DNA of 64,000 nucleotides, taken from NCBI GenBank assembly GCA_963377175.1, contig CAUJNA010003287.1:444019-508018 (forward strand), in the 5' to 3' direction. The notes under the pieces were generated by a model, which was not told the DNA's origin, searched no databases, and worked only from the letters and a program-made list of their open reading frames with translations. This stretch comes from Effrenium voratum. Its lineage: Eukaryota > Sar > Dinophyceae > Suessiales > Symbiodiniaceae. Position 1 is the stretch's first letter. The number at the start of each line of letters is the position of its first letter. This document shows, piece after piece, positions 59,752-64,000 of the stretch. The translations under genes were made by a program, and so were the position numbers.

Positions 59752-59823
59752 CCGTCAGAACCGCGCCTTCTGCGAGAGGAAGGACTTCAGCCGCTGCTCG
59801 CAGTGCCAGCTGCATGTGAGCAC
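59752..59823 (-). CDS. Candidate mini-exon (72 nt)
   Basis: Acceptor cttgcag|GTG and donor gacgg|gtccct. Open frame AHMQLALRAAAEVLPLAEGA then VLTG. A plus-strand Cys-rich frame (AFCERKDFSRCSQCQLHVST) is a credible alternative. Confidence 0.4.
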
Positions 59824-59869
59824 CTGCAAGACCGACTCGAAGCCCGGACGGGCTTCAAATTAGAAGACT

Positions 59870-59970
59870 TACCGCCGGAAGGGGAGCAAAAAATTAGATT
59901 TTAACAGTTCAGTGGGGAGTTCAACCACTAAACCACAAGAAGCGAACAAAATAGAATGTTTCCTAACAAC
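59870..59970. repeat. Dispersed repeat, ccacaataagca family, copy 4
   Basis: gccggaaggggagcaaaaaa, agttcagtggggagttcaac and actaaaccacaagaagcg in family order. Confidence 0.7.
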
Positions 59971-60710
59971 CAACCAGATACCCCAGACTTCAACCCCCAG
60001 AACGGACACATGTGTCCATGCTGGATCTCCCTAGTTCAAATTATGAACATAACCCGAGGTTCTGGAGTCCTTGGTGGGGGAAGTGGTCCAAGAAAGAACG
60101 AGCGAATTTGTGAGGCTCCAGAACTAGGATTCAGCCGATTCCAGCTGCACCCGGCAACTACCAGCAGATTCCAGCTATTCAGAGCAGCCTGATTCAGCTG
60201 CAGGGTGAAACTCGAGGCACCCAACTTCTTTGATGAAAGTGGATATATCAATTCCTATTCTTTGAATGGTGTCTTGAATCCCAGGGATTACCCATCCCCC
60301 CTTCCTAAGAAACCTGCTCCAGGACATTCTTCAGTTTCTTGGACCTTCGTCTTCCATTGGGAAAATAATAAACATAATCTTAATTTTTGCTAGAGCAACC
60401 CAACTCGGGGGTACTCCAAAGATATGTTCAGATTTTGCTTCATGTATAGTCGACCCTGAATTACAAACCCTCAGATAGGGTTCGAGTCGGTTTTGGTGGA
60501 GAATTAGCTAAACAGCTTCGCCAAATGGGTGCAAATCGAACAATTGGGGACCATGTGGACATCCCTCAAGGGGTGCCCTATTTGACAGATCCAAGTAGCT
60601 CCCCCCAAACTCCTCCATTCCATGTTTGAACCTCCAAAGTGGCGATCGTTTCAATAGAGACCATTTGTAAATTCATCAGCTTTTGAAGATCCAGTGATCC
60701 CTGCCAAAAC

Positions 60711-60815
60711 CTCCCCGCGCTCAGAACCGCGCCAGCGTGCGCTGGTAGGCCGCCGCAGACACTGCCAGCCCCAAGTCCGACAGCCGCGCGCAGCGCGCCT
60801 CGGAGTTCGGCCACC
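60711..60815 (-). CDS. Candidate exon (~105 nt)
   Basis: Donor ggggag|gttttg. One frame runs to the donor (AELRGALRAAVGLGAGSVCG). Another has better residues (PNSEARCARLSDLGLAVSAA then AYQRTLARF) but meets TGA. Acceptor unresolved. Confidence 0.4.
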
Positions 60816-60878
60816 CCGCATGGAAGTCATGGACCAGTATGTGCAGTCACACGCTCATCAGCCCCACATGAAGCTGCT

Positions 60879-60996
60879 CTAGGTCCTCCAGATTTGAGAG
60901 GTTAGAATAAGGGTAACATGCTTTTTCTGTAGTCTATTTTAGTAGGGGAACTCTCCCCAAAAAAGGGGTTAAGAAGGGCACTACTGGATGACCTAG
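60879..60996. repeat. CTAGGTC element, copy 5
   Basis: 118 bp from ctaggtcctccag to ctactggatgacctag, flanked by TGCT and TACT (one mismatch), a possible diverged target duplication. It lies just upstream of the candidate exon at 60,711-60,815. Confidence 0.8.
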
Positions 60997-61625
60997 TACT
61001 CAAGATGCAGCAAATACTATATCTCATGTACAACATCACGTAGTTAACACAAACACAGTGTGGTGGTAAAAATGCCCAACGATCTGCAAGTCCCACAAAC
61101 CATTGCGGCTGCCATCAATCAAGGGCTTCACCCCATCCAACCTATCAACCACTTTTGAAGGGCTCCTTAAAGAAAAAAAAACATAGCCATCATAGAAGGG
61201 GCTAAATAAACTAGAATGGGGGTGTGGTGCAGCTTAAAACCAGCTTTAGTCATGATCATGAGAGTAAACTATTCATAATCTGTTGGGCAAACCCCCTGTT
61301 GACTCGGTCTCGCTTGAAAATCAACCACCACCTGCCTTTACAAGAAGTTGGCTCCGTCCCTACAGTAAATCAGCTGGTGATGGTGCTTCTGACTGGCCAA
61401 AATCTTGGTCCACATCTGAGGCACCCAAAAAAACAATCTCGCCTGATTCTCTTTCATATAAGTCCATGTCTGCCCCGAAATATCCTTTGGTTTTGGAGGC
61501 TCCCTTCTTCTTCCCTCACTGAAGCAAGGACAGGGGCTCTTCCTTTGCCTTGATGGTCCGAGGATGGGGATCCTAAAGTCATGGTTCACGGTGTCAGGGT
61601 GCAAGAGTGGGGCGATCTCACTCAC

Positions 61626-61783
61626 GTCTTCCCTGGCACGAGCCAGAAGCGGGCCACAAAGGCCTGCGTGTCCCCGCTGCACTTGGGGAGGGCGGTGCAG
61701 GGAAGCAGCGACACCTGAACCCCATGAACTGCGCCGGTGTCGGCCAGGCGTCCCAAGCTCACAGCCGAGTCGTCAAAGGCAAT
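61626..61783 (-). CDS. Candidate exon (158 nt)
   Basis: Acceptor ccttgaag|AT and canonical donor gaagac|gtgagtgag. Frame IAFDDSAVSLGRLADTGAVH, then GVQVSLLPCTALPKCSGDTQ and AFVARFWLVPGKT. Best donor site in the window. Beta-rich sequence, not recognised. Confidence 0.6.
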
Positions 61784-62703
61784 CTTCAAGGTCCCAGCAC
61801 CAACTTGCCCTTCTCACAAACTTGGCGGCTGACACTTGGCAGCCACTGCCCCCTTGCCTGACAGCCCAGACCTTCTGAAAATTAGACTTGGCCTGACTCG
61901 GGTCGAACAAATACCTGCCGAGAGGGCCACCCCTACCTGGAAACCACGGCCACGACGTCAGACAGGAGTTTCTATTTACCCACCAGAGAAAAAACATGGA
62001 AATTGATAATTAAAAAATGGCCTCCTTCATGAATGTGGACCCTCCTCCCTATCTCATATGAGCCAAAATTCTCTGGTACCCTACTGGACATGAGGGCTTG
62101 TCTGCCTGAGATTTGTGAGGAATTCACGGTGTTCCCATGTCACTCCCAAATGGACCTCACACAAATCAAAACATGTTGACCGAAGCTCATATACGTGGCC
62201 CAAATCTGGGGTACTCCGAAAATATGTGGGGACTCTGTTTCATGTTTTGGCTACCCAAACATCTTCATCGGTTTGGAGACCCCAGAAATAGCAGAAGTAC
62301 TTCTAGGGCTCTTGCCAAATTTTGCAGCTAACAGAACGCTGGCCAACCTTGAGGGGAGAACCAAAGGTATTGTGAGCAAAAAGTACGACGTTTAGCTGGT
62401 GAGTGAGAGAAATGTATGTTTTTTGTATATACACACACATGTTTCCAAACAGTTGAAGATCGATGACCCAACTCAACAGCCAAGGTATGTGTTTTGTTTC
62501 AACGGAAGTTCAAACATCTGACAGCTTTGGCTCAAACGTTTTGTCTGCCACTAAAATTGTCTTCCCAAAAAAAGATCAGGAAGTGAGATGATCACCCTGT
62601 GACCGAATTTGGTTTGCAGTGCCCCCCCCCCCTCGGCATTCTCTCACTTCCGGGCCGCCCAAAACGTCGAAACGTTTTACGACTGAACAGACCCAAGCCT
62701 CTA

Positions 62704-62835
62704 ATGTTGACCCCGGATGAATAAACCCCTGTTTATTAAAATGGGGGGGTTCCTCTCAAAAAGTGATGAATCCCCACTAAAACCGAGGACACCCCCAGAT
62801 TAATAGACAGGGGTTGATTCGTCCGGGGTCAACAT
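62704..62835. repeat. TGTTGACCCCG inverted-repeat element, copy 2
   Basis: Left atgttgaccccggatgaata then aacccctgtttattaaaatg; right cagattaatagacaggggtt then gattcgtccggggtcaacat. Arms of about 42 bases, nearly palindromic overall. It abuts the candidate exon at 62,836. Confidence 0.85.
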
Positions 62836-62930
62836 TCAGGCGCTCCCCGGCGACTTGGCCCCCCGGGCGCGCAGGTCCGGCACCCGCGACACCGTCAGTG
62901 GCTCCGCCAGCCCCGCGCCTGGCGAAAGCT
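62836..62930 (-). CDS. Candidate exon between two repeat elements
   Basis: Acceptor accccgcag|AG. Phase-2 frame LSPGAGLAEPLTVSRVPDLR then ARGAKSPGSA and TGA at 62,836, immediately before the inverted-repeat element. A dispersed element starts within 10 bases on its other side. Confidence 0.5.
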
Positions 62931-62936
62931 CTGCGG

Positions 62937-63147
62937 GGTACCCAAAACGGAACCCTGGCAAAAGGGAACCAAGGACTAAAACCTGGTGGTTTAATTTTGA
63001 CCCATACCCAAATGGCTGTGGTTGTCAAAACCGTTTTGGGATCCCATTTTGGTCGGTAGGTGAGTTCACCACCCATTTTAGAACCTATTTTCGTGGGGAT
63101 TGGGATGTTCGCTGGGGGTACGGGAATTTGACCCATGGCCAAATGGA
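62937..63147. repeat. Two adjacent gtgggtcaaaa-family elements
   Basis: 62,937-63,020 carries gggtacccaaaacggaaccc ... tggtttaattttgacccat. 63,023-63,147 carries tcaaaaccgttttgggatcc ... cgctgggggtacgggaattt and tgacccatggccaaatgg. Other copies at 11.0, 50.4 and 58.7 kb. Confidence 0.75.
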
Positions 63148-63167
63148 AACAAACCCAACCACCAAAC

Positions 63168-63488
63168 CGACTGAAGGATGTAGGTCGCAGGATGACGTCC
63201 CGAGGGCCCGTGGACGGAGCCGCTGCCAAGCGGGAGGTCAGTGCAGCTCGAGGCGTGCGTTCGCACGCCCAGTAATACTGGTGATCACGCCCCCGCGGCG
63301 CCTCCACCTGGCCGCGGCCATCCAAGCGCGTGGACTGATCCAGCGTCATGCCCACGAACCAACTTCGACGCAGCGCCGTGGCCCAGCAAAGTTCCTTCCA
63401 GGTCCGGGTGGGCGGGTGTCTGCGCCGGCGATAGCATCTCCAAGCGCCGAAAGCTGCCTGGGAACCACCAAGGTAGTCAGCAGCTGCC
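63168..63488 (-). CDS. Candidate exon (321 nt), largest of the right half
   Basis: Acceptor aaatccag|GCA, donor agtcg|gtttgg. Frame 0, 107 codons: AAADYLGGSQAAFGAWRCYR, then TWKELCWATALRRSWFVGMT, then LDQSTRLDGRGQVEAPRGRD and LTSRLAAAPSTGPRDVILRP. Trp- and Arg-rich globular-looking segment. Not recognised. Confidence 0.6.
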
Positions 63489-63780
63489 TGGATTTCCCCT
63501 AAATTTGATTTTTGGTACAGGCGGTTTCCCTTGAAACTGATCCGCCTATCCAAAGGGGGAAAATTGATGAAACCCTGCTTGAGGGGCGAAATTGGTCAGG
63601 CGCGAAATTCGGGCATGCGTGTTTGTTGAAGCTACAATTTGGATCAACGTCTTCAAGCCTCGACAGCCCCATACGGGTGCGCTTTTGCAGTTGCCCAAAA
63701 AACAGCTTGGCTCAAAGGGGAAGCAAAAGGAGACCCAGCATTAAGGCCTCCCCAAAACCGGGCAAGTAAATATGTTTAAG

Positions 63781-63945
63781 CTACCCGCGCCTGCGGCCCT
63801 GCGTGTTTGGCAGTTTGTCCTTGTAGGTCATTTCAAAAACTAGATCATCAACGTAGCGTGGGTACAACCTGCGCAGCACAGGCGACAGCCCGTCACAGAG
63901 ACGTGGGCTGGGCTGCGCTGGGCTGTGCCCGCATGGCTGTTGCCT
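63781..63945 (-). CDS. Terminal exon of an unrecognised protein
   Basis: Frame CDGLSPVLRRLYPRYVDDLV then FEMTYKDKLPNTQGRRRG, TAG at 63,781. Good codons and a basic tail. The upstream boundary lies in a ccagcgcagcccag stretch that could hold the acceptor. It ends a gene that starts beyond the window. Confidence 0.55.
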   Translation of the reverse strand, partial: RQQPCGHSPAQPSPRLCDGLSPVLRRLYPRYVDDLVFEMTYKDKLPNTQGRRRG

Positions 63946-64000
63946 TGATGGCCCAAAAAGACGCTTTGCGCAGCATGCCTAACGCAAATCTTCCGTTACC

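Overview
The window looks like nuclear DNA of a dinoflagellate. Almost all recognisable coding sequence is on the minus strand. Exons are very small (about 28-320 nt), GC-rich at third codon positions, and mostly begin after an AG|G acceptor; at least one candidate uses a GC donor. Exons sit in long introns packed with microsatellites, minisatellites and short inverted-repeat elements. The recognisable families also fit: a Helitron-type zinc-finger protein and an SHSW / FLD-x-x-x-I-x-Q / RLWC-x-F-E membrane family that I associate with dinoflagellates. A Suessiales-like source is plausible, but species cannot be decided by eye. Coordinates of mini-exons are manual splice calls without transcript support.

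Layout. 1-2.5 kb: minus-strand gene with a complete ubiquitin-specific protease (USP) domain followed, in a 424-codon open exon running off the left edge, by 14-residue repeats and a C2H2 plus CxxC segment like the start of dinoflagellate Helitron proteins. 2.55-3.84 kb: a 155-bp satellite, a GAGT microsatellite and a GC-rich patch. 4.1-8.7 kb: a composite repeated element with a Myb/SANT-like ORF, an ORF with weak resemblance to ADP-ribosyltransferases, an unknown ORF broken by an in-frame TGA and a probable frameshift, and a conserved end segment; 1.1 kb of it is tandemly duplicated. 8.66-10.6 kb: mini- and microsatellites.

11-18.4 kb: exons of a TIR-like membrane protein on the minus strand. 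Its proposed introns carry several satellite arrays, including a 0.75-kb ATGT/TCTG microsatellite block. 18.8-24.7 kb: three further minus-strand coding segments, two ending at stop codons (20,604 and 23,188), with a GATA block of about 1.6 kb between them. This suggests head-to-tail, same-strand genes.

25-64 kb: a long low-density stretch with about 35 candidate minus-strand mini-exons. They are separated by at least five families of short inverted-repeat elements (about 85-155 bp), resembling the introner elements known from dinoflagellates. No exon here gives a protein name I can support; many encode charged helical peptides. An AT-rich island at 36.2-36.6 kb stands out in composition and encodes an Asp/Ser/Asn-rich C-terminus.

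I saw no rRNA genes, convincing tRNAs, CRISPR arrays, bacterial operons or complete spliced-leader sequence.
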